From Desulfobaculum xiamenense (lineage in GTDB: Bacteria; Desulfobacterota; Desulfovibrionia; Desulfovibrionales; Desulfovibrionaceae), in assembly GCF_011927665.1 (NCBI RefSeq), contig NZ_JAATJA010000004.1, positions 124,001 through 188,000 of the forward strand: a DNA stretch of 64,000 nt, given 5' to 3'. Every line of letters begins with the position of its first letter. Position 1 is the stretch's first letter. The translations under genes and the position numbers were made by a program. Below the pieces are notes generated by a model. It ran no database searches. It saw nothing but the letters and a program-made list of their open reading frames with translations, and was not told where the DNA came from. This document shows, in pieces, positions 55,584 through 64,000 of the stretch.

Positions 55584-55931
55584 CTAGGCGTATATCTCGC
55601 GCTCAAGCCACCCGCGAATTTCCTTGTTGATGGGGTAGACGCCCTTGTTGTGGCCTACCTCGCGCTGGAAACGGCGGCCGATCTCGTCCGGCACCACGAG
55701 ACATGCCAAATCTTCCGCGCCCTCGGAATTGCGTCTCACGAGACAGACCTTGGGCTTTTCTTCCCAATTGTACACGATGAAATAGTTCGAGACGTCGCTC
55801 TTGCTGCGGACTCGGTTCTCGTAGCTTCCCCCGTATCCGGTGTTGCCCCACTCAAGGTAGTAGGCAACGGCGTCGGCGGGTTCCATGTCCCAGTCTATCT
55901 CTATATTCTTGAACTTCTTGAGCATTCCCAT
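55584..55931 (-). CDS. Conserved-looking hypothetical protein upstream of the dsr locus (115 aa)
   Basis: A soluble, charged protein beginning MGMLKKFKNIEIDWDMEPAD and containing YYLEWGNTGYGG, DVSNYFIVYNWEEKPKVCLV and a C-terminal VGHNKGVYPINKEIRGWLE. No family, membrane or metal motif recognised. AAGGAGG lies four bases before the ATG at 55931, deciding it over a longer frame. It has its own TTGACT promoter (56086-56113) overlapping a Fur-like inverted repeat, and a strong terminator, so it is a separate regulated unit between the dsr promoter and the ferredoxin cluster. The function is unknown; the position and AT-rich regulated promoter hint at a role in anaerobic or iron-linked metabolism. 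Confidence 0.8.
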   Translation of the reverse strand: MGMLKKFKNIEIDWDMEPADAVAYYLEWGNTGYGGSYENRVRSKSDVSNYFIVYNWEEKPKVCLVRRNSEGAEDLACLVVPDEIGRRFQREVGHNKGVYPINKEIRGWLEREIYA

Positions 55932-56085
55932 GGTGTCCTCCTTGTGGCTTTGGTTGGCGGCGGTTGCCCGGCCGCCTTCGAGGACTTTGCTCCCGCTCCC
56001 GCCGGGCGGCCTCGTGGCCGCCCGCAGCGTGTGAATACCTTGCCATTTTCGAATGCGGCGACGCGGGATGTTGTCCTTGTGATTA

Positions 56086-56113
56086 ATAGTAACCGTTATC
56101 AATAAGAAGTCAA
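56086..56113 (-). promoter_or_regulatory. Sigma-70 promoter with Fur-like box
   Basis: Minus-strand TTGACT (56113-56108), 16-bp spacer, TACTAT (56091-56086). The spacer and -10 hold TGATAACGGTTACTA, an imperfect inverted repeat resembling the 7-1-7 Fur pattern. The 30-bp AT-rich patch stands out from GC-rich surroundings. Confidence 0.5.
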
Positions 56114-56173
56114 CAGGGAATTTTCGCCAACGTGCGTTTTGCCGCGCAGCGGTTGGCGCAGTGGCTAGCCGTT

Positions 56174-56362
56174 TCGTTCATTGACGCATGCAAGCCGCTA
56201 GCTCCGCTGGCCACGGGGCCGCTGGCCCCCTGGACCCCCGACATGCGATGGGCCGTTTGCCTGTGGCGCGCCGTGTGGCTTTGCGCGACGAAACCCATGT
56301 TGGGATTCTCAAGGGCCCACGGGCCTTGAGCGGGTCCGGGGCAGCGCCCCGGTCGCCGAAGG
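56174..56362 (-). repeat. Dispersed hairpin repeat, copy E (compensatory changes)
   Basis: Same orientation as D. The central stem has a different sequence from B, C and D: CTCAAG/CTTGAG plus GCCC/GGGC (56308-56330) in place of the AAA/TTT inner pairs, so both arms changed together. Stem CCGGGGC/GCCCCGG at 56336-56352; stem at 56211-56233 has one mismatch. Confidence 0.82.
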
Positions 56363-56424
56363 CCTTGCCCCGCGCAGCGGTTGCGCCTGCGGCGACGGTG
56401 GCACGCTGCGCGCCATGCGGCATG

Positions 56425-56454
56425 AAAAAGCCCCCGGCGCTGGGCGGCGGGGGC
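56425..56454 (-). terminator. Intrinsic terminator of the ferredoxin-linked gene cluster
   Basis: Minus-strand stem GCCCCCG/CGGGGGC with GC-rich inner part, followed by five T. Confidence 0.88.
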
Positions 56455-56480
56455 TTTGTGGTCGGCGGAAGCGGGGGAGT

Positions 56481-56750
56481 CTAGCAGAGGTGCACGCGGT
56501 CCTCACGGATGAGGCGCTTGGCGACTTCGAGGTCATAGAGTCCCATGGGATTGCGGTCCGGGTGGCCGTACTGCACGGCCGCGGCCTTGACCACGTCGAT
56601 GGGAATCCACTCGTGGGTTTCCCAGACGTGGGGCATGTCCTTGTGCCACATGCGGAATTCGATGTCTCCGTCGGGCGTTTCGCGGACGTACATGCGCACG
56701 TCGTGGGTCTGCATGCTCGGATAGTAGTAGAGGCCCCTATCGTCCTTCAT
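56481..56750 (-). CDS. Hypothetical protein, last gene of the ferredoxin-linked cluster (89 aa)
   Basis: Unrecognised soluble protein rich in aromatic and charged residues: LYYYPSMQTHDVRMYVRETP, then DIEFRMWHKDMPHVWETHEW and a C-terminal AKRLIREDRVHLC with a terminal Cys. AAGGAG lies eight bases before the ATG. It starts 19 bases after the 237-residue gene and ends at a strong terminator, so it closes the cluster. Confidence 0.78.
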   Translation of the reverse strand: MKDDRGLYYYPSMQTHDVRMYVRETPDGDIEFRMWHKDMPHVWETHEWIPIDVVKAAAVQYGHPDRNPMGLYDLEVAKRLIREDRVHLC

Positions 56751-56769
56751 GGAAATCTCCTTGTATCAT

Positions 56770-57483
56770 TCACTGAAGGGGGCTTTGCCGGGTCAGTGCC
56801 GTGTGCGCCTCGGCGGCCAGAGCGCCGAGGGTGGTGTGTTCCAGTTCGCCGTCGCGGAACAGGTCCACAGGGGAGGCGTCACGCAGAAGCGACTCCAGTG
56901 CGGCGGCGTGCTCGGGTTCCCCGACCAGCCCGATGGTCCAGCAGATGAATCCTCGCGACGCGGGGTCGTTCTCGCTGATGAGGGCCTTCAGGAGGTCCGG
57001 TAGCGCGTGACGAACGAGTTCCGGCCGCACCTGCGCGAGGCGTCCCAGTCCCCAGTAGACCGCCCGTCGCAGTGGCGGGTGGTCCATGTAGTTGTCGTCG
57101 CCCAGGCAGTCGAGGCACTGGACGTAGGACGCGAGCTTGCGGTGGAACTCGCGGGCGAGGCCTTCGTGGCGGGCCATGGTTTCGGCCATGGACTCGGGAA
57201 TGCCCCAGCCCACGTTTCCGGATTCCTCGTTCATGTGCCACATGAAGCGGCGCATGACGACGCGGGCGGCTTCCATGTCTTGCGTGGCCATGCGGGCCAC
57301 GGTGGCCCCGAGGAGCGTCACGGCGCGCCAGCGCACGTCCTCCCGCGGGGCCAGAAGCAGCGAGAACAGCGGGCCCACGAGCGCGGCCGTGGGCTGCGCG
57401 TCGAGTTCCTTTGCCCTGTCCCTCCAGTCGTCGGCGGAGAGGACGAGGCGCACCTGTTCCTTCAGCTTTCGAAAGCCGCCCAT
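56770..57483 (-). CDS. HEAT-like helical protein (237 aa; possibly DVU0298 family)
   Basis: A 237-residue all-helical protein. Alternating helices such as REDVRWRAVTLLGATVARMA, HPPLRRAVYWGLGRLAQVRP and PASRGFICWTIGLVGEPEHA look like HEAT repeats, which usually bind other proteins. I suspect it belongs to the DVU0298 family known from sulfate reducers, but could not check. No catalytic motif. It starts 11 bases after the TPR gene, so a scaffolding pair of repeat proteins is encoded next to each other in the ferredoxin-linked cluster. Confidence 0.78.
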   Translation of the reverse strand: MGGFRKLKEQVRLVLSADDWRDRAKELDAQPTAALVGPLFSLLLAPREDVRWRAVTLLGATVARMATQDMEAARVVMRRFMWHMNEESGNVGWGIPESMAETMARHEGLAREFHRKLASYVQCLDCLGDDNYMDHPPLRRAVYWGLGRLAQVRPELVRHALPDLLKALISENDPASRGFICWTIGLVGEPEHAAALESLLRDASPVDLFRDGELEHTTLGALAAEAHTALTRQSPLQ

Positions 57484-57494
57484 GTCGGCCTCCT

Positions 57495-58121
57495 CTAGGC
57501 TTGTTCGGCTCCGAGTTCCTTCATGATCTCATCGGCCACGGCAAAGCCATTCTCGCGGGCCTTGTCGGCGTGTTCGCGCGCCTTGGCCTTGTCGCCGCGC
57601 TCCAGTTCGAGCAGGCAGAGGTTGTTCCATGCCGGTCCGAAGGAGGGGGCGAGATCGAGGGCCTTGCGCAGCTGGGCCTCGGCCTCGTCGAACTGCTTGT
57701 CCATGATGTAGGCGCTGCCGAGGGTGGACAGGGCCTGCACGTAGTCGGGATCGCGGTTGACGGCCTTCTTGAGGTAGACGATGGCGCGGTCCACGTCGCC
57801 CTTCTGGAGGTAGCAGAAGCCGAGGTTGGCGAAGGGGACGGCGAACTGCGGGCGGCAGTCCTTGGCGATCTTGTTCATGTTGAGGCAGCCGTCGATGTCG
57901 CCGCGCTGGAGGCAGATGCCGCCGAGCTGGACATAGGCTTCGGCCATGCGGGGCGAGTTGTCCACTGCCTCGCGGAAGGCCTTTTCGGCTTCCTGCCACA
58001 TGCGCTTGTGCAGGTAGGCGACGCCGAGATTGTAGTGGTGGCTCGCACACTGGGGGTTGGTCTCGATCTGGGACCTGAGTTCGGCAATATACTCGTCAAC
58101 GTTCTTGGCTTGCGTCGTCAT
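57495..58121 (-). CDS. TPR-repeat protein
   Basis: A 208-residue soluble protein with about five tetratricopeptide repeats: HYNLGVAYLHKRMWQEAEKA, AYVQLGGICLQRGDIDGCLN, PFANLGFCYLQKGDVDRAIV, ALSTLGSAYIMDKQFDEAEA and AWNNLCLLELERGDKAKARE. TPR arrays bind partner proteins. No signal peptide. It begins 39 bases after the 122-residue gene and is followed 11 bases on by the HEAT-like gene. Confidence 0.9.
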   Translation of the reverse strand: MTTQAKNVDEYIAELRSQIETNPQCASHHYNLGVAYLHKRMWQEAEKAFREAVDNSPRMAEAYVQLGGICLQRGDIDGCLNMNKIAKDCRPQFAVPFANLGFCYLQKGDVDRAIVYLKKAVNRDPDYVQALSTLGSAYIMDKQFDEAEAQLRKALDLAPSFGPAWNNLCLLELERGDKAKAREHADKARENGFAVADEIMKELGAEQA

Positions 58122-58160
58122 GTTCGTATCCTTGGTTATCCGGTCGCATAACGCCGGGAA

Positions 58161-58529
58161 TTACTTCCACTCCCAGTTCATCTCCCCTTTGCCCTCGCGG
58201 CGCAGGAGTTCAGAATACCACACGCAGAAATCGTACATGGCCCGGTAGCGTTCGTCCTTGTTGACGATACCCATTGCCACTTCGAGAGCGCCCCGGCTGT
58301 AGCTGGCGCCGACCTTGATCTGCTGTCCCCGCTCACGCAGGAACTGCTTCACGAGTCCCTCGATGGTACGGTTGGTCTCGTCGCGGCGGATGTCCATGGG
58401 CTCGAAGGGGATCTGGAAGGGATCCCAGTTGTCGTAGCCGATCTTGTCGATGAACTTCCGCCTGCGCGGCGACATCTTGTCGTACATCAGGCGTTTTTGT
58501 TCTTCCTGTTCGGGCGTGAGCGCTGGCAT
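58161..58529 (-). CDS. Hypothetical protein of the ferredoxin-linked cluster (122 aa)
   Basis: Unrecognised basic soluble protein. Notable parts are MSPRRRKFIDKIGYDNWDPF, a WDPFQIPFEPMD segment and a helical C-terminal half with GALEVAMGIVNKDERYRAMY. No cysteine or membrane segment. The ATG at 58529 directly follows the stop of the cysteine-cluster gene, so translation is coupled and the two products may work together. Confidence 0.8.
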   Translation of the reverse strand: MPALTPEQEEQKRLMYDKMSPRRRKFIDKIGYDNWDPFQIPFEPMDIRRDETNRTIEGLVKQFLRERGQQIKVGASYSRGALEVAMGIVNKDERYRAMYDFCVWYSELLRREGKGEMNWEWK

Positions 58530-59366
58530 CTACTTTCTCTCCGGGGATGCGCCGATTTCCCAGACGGTTCCGCCGCCGCAGGTGTCGCAGGCGCTGGAGC
58601 CGGGCTTTTCGCCGCAGGTGCTGCACGACTTGCCGGAGAGGGCCTCGGCGGCGACGGCTCCCGGAGCGGGTGCGGTCGGCTGCGCGGGCGCTGCGGCCGC
58701 GGGTGCGTCGTTCTTCTTGCTGCCCGCGCCGAGGAATTCGGCGTCGTAGGTGTTCATGAGGGACATGGACAGCGGGACGAGCATTTCGGAAAGCTGGTCG
58801 TAGGAGGATTCGACGGCATCGGCGATTTCACGGGACAGCTCCATGAGCCGGTCCTGAATCTTTTCGATGCGCACGGTGGGGTACTGCTTGCCGGGCTCGA
58901 AGCCTGCCTTGGCGCAGGTGTGCGCGCGGCCGCCGATGGCGGTGGGCACGCCGTAGAGACGGCAGGTCACCGGGCGGGAGTCGTAGAGGTCGCACTTGCC
59001 TTCGTCGTTGAGCAGGGAGCAGCGGACGCGCGCCTTGGCGATCATATCCATGATTTCCGAGGCGAGGGCACCCTCGCGGGAGGCCTTGAAGGCTTCGCGC
59101 TTGATCTTGTAGGTCTGGCGGTCTGCCTCGTCGGCGCGGTCGAGGATGTCGCTGCGCTCCTGTCCGGCGAAGCGTTCGTTGAACTTCGTGTTGAGGTAGA
59201 GGGCTTCGACGAGGCTCAAGTCGAAGAGGGCATGGCAGCAGTCGCTGCAGCCCACGCTACACTTCACGCAGTCGCCGTGCTCGGCCTGCACGTGGGCGAA
59301 AACCTTGTCCACGTCGGCGACAAGGGCTTCGTACTTTTCGAAAATATCGGAGAAATCAAGTTCCAT
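58530..59366 (-). CDS. YkgJ-family cysteine-cluster protein with C-terminal zinc-knuckle-like tail
   Basis: A 278-residue protein. The YkgJ core (about 30-160) has CVKCSVGCSDCCHALFD and CSLLNDEGKCDLYDSRPVTC, the family's metal or Fe-S ligand blocks. An Ala/Pro-rich linker (about 222-245) leads to a separate tail with two CxxC pairs (CSTCGEK and CDTCGGG), like a rubredoxin or zinc knuckle. That fusion is longer than a plain YkgJ protein. It is the first gene of a tight five-gene run (56481-59366), 227 bases behind the ferredoxin gene. Confidence 0.88.
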   Translation of the reverse strand: MELDFSDIFEKYEALVADVDKVFAHVQAEHGDCVKCSVGCSDCCHALFDLSLVEALYLNTKFNERFAGQERSDILDRADEADRQTYKIKREAFKASREGALASEIMDMIAKARVRCSLLNDEGKCDLYDSRPVTCRLYGVPTAIGGRAHTCAKAGFEPGKQYPTVRIEKIQDRLMELSREIADAVESSYDQLSEMLVPLSMSLMNTYDAEFLGAGSKKNDAPAAAAPAQPTAPAPGAVAAEALSGKSCSTCGEKPGSSACDTCGGGTVWEIGASPERK

Positions 59367-59525
59367 GGTCTACTCCACCCTGAATCCGGGCCGCTATGCC
59401 CGAACGCTTGCGTTTGGTCCAACGGTCTGAAGGGTAAGTTCAGATTGCGGATTGTCGAGTCCCGAACGCGAAAAAAAGAGCAAAGTCCGGCGGGATGGGG
59501 CCTTGCCGGTCCCTTGATACGACAA

Positions 59526-59555
59526 AGGGAGCGGTACGTGCCGGCACCGCTCCCT
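59526..59555 (-). terminator. Hairpin after the ferredoxin gene
   Basis: Stem AGGGAGCGGT/ACCGCTCCCT with a ten-base loop; short TTTG tail on the minus strand. Probably partial, giving more ferredoxin message than downstream cluster message. Confidence 0.5.
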
Positions 59556-59593
59556 CTGAAAAAACATCTGTCGCGAATCGCGAAAGAGTAAGA

Positions 59594-59782
59594 CTACTCT
59601 TCCTCGACGGTGATGGCGTCCTGCTCGCAGACTTCCACGCAGGACTCGCAGCCCAGGCACTCTTCCATGTTCACGGGCGTAGCCTTGCCATCCTGGAGCT
59701 CGTACACCTCAACGGGGCACACGTCCACGCATTCGCCGTCGCCGACACACTTGTCCACGTCAACAGTAACTTTGTAACCCAT
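59594..59782 (-). CDS. Ferredoxin with Asp at one cluster-ligand position
   Basis: A 62-residue ferredoxin for two clusters. The second motif is complete (CLGCESCVEVCE). The first reads CVGDGECVDVCP, so Asp replaces the second Cys of the usual CxxCxxCxxxCP. This is the pattern of Desulfovibrio africanus ferredoxin III, whose cluster is 3Fe-4S or a metal-bound 4-metal form with the Asp as ligand. It acts as a cytoplasmic low-potential electron carrier, possibly also sensing iron. GGAGG lies six bases before the ATG at 59782. Confidence 0.95.
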   Translation of the reverse strand: MGYKVTVDVDKCVGDGECVDVCPVEVYELQDGKATPVNMEECLGCESCVEVCEQDAITVEEE

Positions 59783-59864
59783 CGTATACCTCCAATTGGA
59801 TTTTCCCTTCCGTCGCCGAAAGGTAATGCTTTCTCCCTACCCGCCCCGAATGGGGGCGAGGAAA

Positions 59865-59896
59865 GCCTGGATGTGCAAACGGCGCGTCATCCAGGC
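59865..59896. promoter_or_regulatory. Inverted repeat between the protease and ferredoxin genes
   Basis: Perfect 9-bp arms GCCTGGATG/CATCCAGGC with a 14-base gap, 83-114 bases before the ferredoxin start. It could be an operator in the ferredoxin promoter or a weak terminator for the protease gene (TTTCC follows). Confidence 0.4.
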
Positions 59897-60001
59897 ACAA
59901 CCGAATATCGCCTGCCTACCCACGTGTCAAGGCTTAGGAAACAGCAAGACACGCTGCGCCGCGTCTTTCCGGCCATGGCTGACCGTAACGGCGCGTGGGC
60001 G

Positions 60002-61381
<1,380 letters not shown>

Positions 61382-61385
61382 GGAG

Positions 61386-62243
61386 TTACCGTCCGCCCGC
61401 CATGGCCCGAAGTCTGCTCACGCGTTCCTCGACCGGAGGATGGGTGCTGAACAGGTTGGCGAGCTGCTGTCCGGTGAAGGGATTGACGATGAACATGTGC
61501 GCCGTGGCCGGGCTACCGTCGTGCATGGGCACCTGCTGGCTCCACGTGGTGAGTTTCTCCAGCGCGGAGGCCAGATACAGCGGGGTGCCGGAGATGCGCG
61601 CGCCGGTTTCGTCGGCGAGGTACTCGCGGGAGCGGGAAATGGCCATCTGGATGAGCATGGCCGCGATGGGGGCCACGATGGCCAGCGCGATGGCGACGAT
61701 GGGGTTGGACCCCTCGCCTTCCTCGTCGCGCCCGCCGAAGCCGAACAGGGCGGCCCACTTGATCATGCTGGCCACGTACATGATGACGCCGCCGAGGGTG
61801 GCTGCGATGCTCTGGATGAGGATGTCGCGATTGGCGACGTGGGCCATCTCGTGGGCCAGCACGCCGCGCAGCTCCTCGGGGGAGAGCAGGCGCATGATGC
61901 CCTGCGTCACGGCCACCACAGCGTGCTGGGGGTCGCGTCCGGTGGCGAAGGCGTTGGGGGCGTCCTGCGGGATGAGGGCCACGCGGGGCTTGGGCACGCC
62001 CGCGTTGTGGGCGAGTTCCTCGACCATGGCGTGCAGGGCCGGGGCGTCTGCGGGCGAGAGCTCGCGCGCGCCGTACATGGCCAGTACCATGCGGTCCGAA
62101 TACCAGTAGCTGCCGACGTTCATCACCAGTGCGAGGACGAAGGCGACATAGAGTCCGCCGCGGCCGCCCATGGCGCCGCCAAGCAGAAGGATGAGGGCTG
62201 TCAGCAGCCCAAGCAGCAGAGCCGTCTTCAGCTGGCTCGTCAT
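61386..62243 (-). CDS. htpX: Membrane zinc metalloprotease HtpX
   Basis: A 285-residue M48-family protease. N-terminal helices ([19 protein letters not shown] and [18 protein letters not shown]), the zinc motif HEMAH (131-135), a second helix pair ([37 protein letters not shown]) and the third ligand region [15 protein letters not shown]. It removes misfolded membrane proteins under stress. AAGGAG lies about ten bases before the ATG at 62243. Terminal [14 protein letters not shown] is typical. Confidence 0.95.
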   Translation of the reverse strand: MTSQLKTALLLGLLTALILLLGGAMGGRGGLYVAFVLALVMNVGSYWYSDRMVLAMYGARELSPADAPALHAMVEELAHNAGVPKPRVALIPQDAPNAFATGRDPQHAVVAVTQGIMRLLSPEELRGVLAHEMAHVANRDILIQSIAATLGGVIMYVASMIKWAALFGFGGRDEEGEGSNPIVAIALAIVAPIAAMLIQMAISRSREYLADETGARISGTPLYLASALEKLTTWSQQVPMHDGSPATAHMFIVNPFTGQQLANLFSTHPPVEERVSRLRAMAGGR

Positions 62244-62545
62244 GATGGGGAACTCCTTTCGACCGGCATTCGCCGGTGTTTTTGCGTTATTTCTGCGTCC
62301 GGTTGCGGATGGATGGACCATGAGCGCGTCCGGTTGCATACGCAGCGTCCTAGTGCCCGGATGACGATGCAGGCCGGGGCGTCCCACCCGTATGCACGAG
62401 ACACGATATACACTCGTTTTCCACTGTCAATGCCTGATGGCGGCAATGAATTTTGCAATTTCACACGGGCGCATGTATTCCATTTCCAGCATGCGCAGAG
62501 CCGGGGAATCCCGTCCTGTCCCGTGCGCAACCGAGGAGCATGTAC
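62244..62545. other. Divergent spacer between htpX and cobT
   Basis: No gene and no cobalamin-riboswitch core found. A possible cobT promoter (TTGCAA at 62453-62458, 17-bp spacer, TATTCC at 62476-62481) is the only site seen. Confidence 0.5.
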
Positions 62546-63613
62546 ATGAAGGAACGCCTTTCGGCCGCCATCGCGGCCATTTGCCCGGTGGACCCGGCCC
62601 TTGAGCCGCTTGCCCGCCATCATCTGGACAATCTGACCAAGCCGCGCGGCAGCCTCGGGGTGCTGGAGAATCTGGCGGCGAAGGTTTTCTGCATTCAGGG
62701 CGGCGGGACCCCCGTTGTCGATCCGGCCCGCATCTACACCGTGGCCGGGGATCATGGCGTGACTGCCGAGGGCGTGAGCGCGTCGCCGCAGGAGGTCACC
62801 CGTCAGATGGTGCTGAATTTCCTGAACGGCGGCGCGGGCATCAACGTGCTCACCCGCACCTATGGCATCGATCTGCGCGTGGTGGACGCCGGGTGCGCGG
62901 GCGGAACCTTTCCGGAGCATCCGCAGCTCATCCAGCGCAAGGTCGCGCCCGGAACGGCCAACCTCGCCGTTGGCCCGGCCATGAGCGAGGAGCAGTGCCT
63001 TTCTGCGCTACTGCTCGGTCTGGACCTCGCCGATGCGGCACATGCCGAGGGCGTGCGCGTCATCGGCACCGGCGAGATGGGCATCGGCAACACCACGCCG
63101 TCCACGGCCATGTACTGCGCGTACTTCGGCCTCGAACCCGAGGAACTGGCCGGTCCCGGAACGGGACTGTCCCCGCAGGCTGTGGAGCGCAAGGCCGCCG
63201 TCATCCGCAGGGCGCTGTCCGTCAATGCCGCCGCCGTGGACAGCGGCGATCCTTTGCGCATCCTCGCGGCGCTTGGCGGTTACGAGATCGCTACGCTGGC
63301 GGGGCTCATCCTCGGTGCGGCGAAGAATCGCTGCCTCGTGGTGGTGGACGGCTTCATCTCCACGGCGGCCTACGCAGCCGCGTGGAAGATGTGTCCTGCC
63401 GCCGAGGACTACTGCGTGTTCAGCCACGCCTCGGCGGAACCGGGGCATGGGCGCGCCATGCAGGCCATGGGCGCGACGCCCCTGCTCCATCTGGGGCTGC
63501 GCCTCGGCGAGGGCACAGGTGCCGCCGTGGCCATGGGCGTTTTGCGCGGCGCGGTCAATATCTACAACGAAATGGCCAGCTTCGAGCAGGCTGGCGTGAG
63601 CGTCGTCCACTAG
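62546..63613 (+). CDS. cobT: Nicotinate-nucleotide-dimethylbenzimidazole phosphoribosyltransferase
   Basis: A 355-residue CobT, the usual length. Family marks are LTKPRGSLGVLENLAAKVF, AGDHGVTAEGVSASPQEVTR, GTGEMGIGNTTPSTAM and the C-terminal catalytic region LGLRLGEGTGAAVAM containing the general-base Glu. It makes alpha-ribazole phosphate for the lower ligand of cobalamin. The ATG at 62546 is seven bases after AGGAG; the ATG two codons earlier sits too close to it. Apparently monocistronic. Confidence 0.96.
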   Translation: MKERLSAAIAAICPVDPALEPLARHHLDNLTKPRGSLGVLENLAAKVFCIQGGGTPVVDPARIYTVAGDHGVTAEGVSASPQEVTRQMVLNFLNGGAGINVLTRTYGIDLRVVDAGCAGGTFPEHPQLIQRKVAPGTANLAVGPAMSEEQCLSALLLGLDLADAAHAEGVRVIGTGEMGIGNTTPSTAMYCAYFGLEPEELAGPGTGLSPQAVERKAAVIRRALSVNAAAVDSGDPLRILAALGGYEIATLAGLILGAAKNRCLVVVDGFISTAAYAAAWKMCPAAEDYCVFSHASAEPGHGRAMQAMGATPLLHLGLRLGEGTGAAVAMGVLRGAVNIYNEMASFEQAGVSVVH

Positions 63614-63636
63614 GCATCGCTCGGCATAGGCATTTC

Positions 63637-63666
63637 GCGGCCCGTCATCTCCGGATGGCGGGCCGC
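63637..63666 (+). terminator. Hairpin after cobT
   Basis: Stem GCGGCCCG/CGGGCCGC with inner CAT/ATG pairs, followed by only TTGCG. Moderate candidate. Confidence 0.5.
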
Positions 63667-63764
63667 TTGCGTTGTGCGCCGGGGGCGTTCCGCGTTGACG
63701 GGCCGGGTGCAACCTGCAATACATTGGAACCATTGACCGCGACACGTTGGACACGGAGGTGGAC

Positions 63765-64000
63765 ATGGGCATTCCATGGTGGGCGAGGATGGGTGCGAAG
63801 CTGGCCCTGCGGCCCCTTGGGATAGACTACGGCCTGTGGCGCAGGGTGGGGCTGTTCCGGCACGGGGCCATGGACGACCCGAACCATGCCATAGCCGTGT
63901 TCGACAGGCATTTCGCCCACTACAACGGCGGGCCGGGATTCGTCTGCCTCGAACTGGGCTGCGGCGACGCCCTGTCCAGCGCGCTCATTGCACGCACCCG
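63765..64000 (+). CDS. SAM-dependent methyltransferase, N-terminal part (cut by window edge)
   Basis: The first 78 residues of a protein running off the window. It starts MGIPWWARMGAKLALRPLGI behind GGAGGTGGAC. The segment FVCLELGCGDALSSALIA carries the class-I methyltransferase glycine motif (ELGCGDALSS). Substrate unknown. Confidence 0.75.
   Translation, partial: MGIPWWARMGAKLALRPLGIDYGLWRRVGLFRHGAMDDPNHAIAVFDRHFAHYNGGPGFVCLELGCGDALSSALIART

Larger units (their letters stand above)
55932..56480. other. Gene-free spacer with promoter, repeat copy E and terminator
   Basis: Contains the 115-aa gene's promoter (56086-56113), repeat copy E (56174-56362) and the terminator of the ferredoxin-linked cluster (56425-56454). 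No gene seen. Confidence 0.7.

Noticed and set aside
62244-62545. Cobalamin riboswitch before cobT
   Set aside because: No B12-box-like or GCCACTG core sequence could be found.

Overview
The window looks like a chromosome segment of a GC-rich sulfate-reducing bacterium of the Desulfovibrionaceae (Desulfovibrio and relatives). The evidence is a complete dissimilatory sulfite reductase locus (dsrA-dsrB-dsrD) followed by a CobB/CbiA-type amidase, a Desulfovibrio-type ferredoxin with an Asp in place of one cluster Cys, two acetyl-CoA synthetases with a Pat-like acetyltransferase, and c-heme and c-di-GMP signalling proteins. I see 57 supportable protein genes, the last cut by the window edge. I see no tRNA, rRNA, CRISPR array, insertion sequence or prophage.

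Layout. 1-5 kb (minus strand): an Lrp regulator, small proteins, a universal stress protein, and a YeiH-type transporter followed by a one-helix microprotein. 5-9 kb (plus): a c-heme sensor histidine kinase and a sigma-54 response regulator, divergent from the transporter. The transporter has a textbook sigma-54 promoter, so these genes probably form one sensing and transport module. 9-12.4 kb: a radical SAM/SPASM protein overlapping a glycosyltransferase. 12.9-14.5 kb: an NSS transporter with its MetS-type small subunit. 14.8-25.2 kb: DUF2721, a NifX-like protein, a chemoreceptor, TetR, parvulin, a Tim44-like protein, a zinc-ribbon protein and a GGDEF-EAL protein. 25.3-33.6 kb: an acetate-activation region (acs, LytTR regulator with a degenerate receiver, Pat-like protein, second acs). 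33.9-36.9 kb: a polar amino-acid ABC transporter. 37-47.2 kb: cheD, DUF1992, plsY, a second NSS transporter, lepA, lepB, a HATPase-GNAT fusion and a ComM-type ATPase.

47.2-59.8 kb is the sulfite-reduction neighbourhood, all on the minus strand. dsrA, dsrB and dsrD are followed by the amidase (probably making siroheme amide), then a metallophosphoesterase, a Ser/Thr kinase fused to DUF1566, a GNAT and a cysteine-cluster protein. Upstream of dsrA is a long promoter region with a TTGACA promoter, a palindrome in its spacer and a Rex-like operator just downstream. Next comes a tight five-gene cluster of little-known proteins behind the ferredoxin gene. 60-64 kb: HtrA-like protease, HtpX, CobT and a truncated methyltransferase.

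The most notable non-coding feature is a dispersed hairpin-rich repeat of about 190 bp, present in five intergenic spacers. Its stems are kept by paired changes, so base pairing appears to be under selection.
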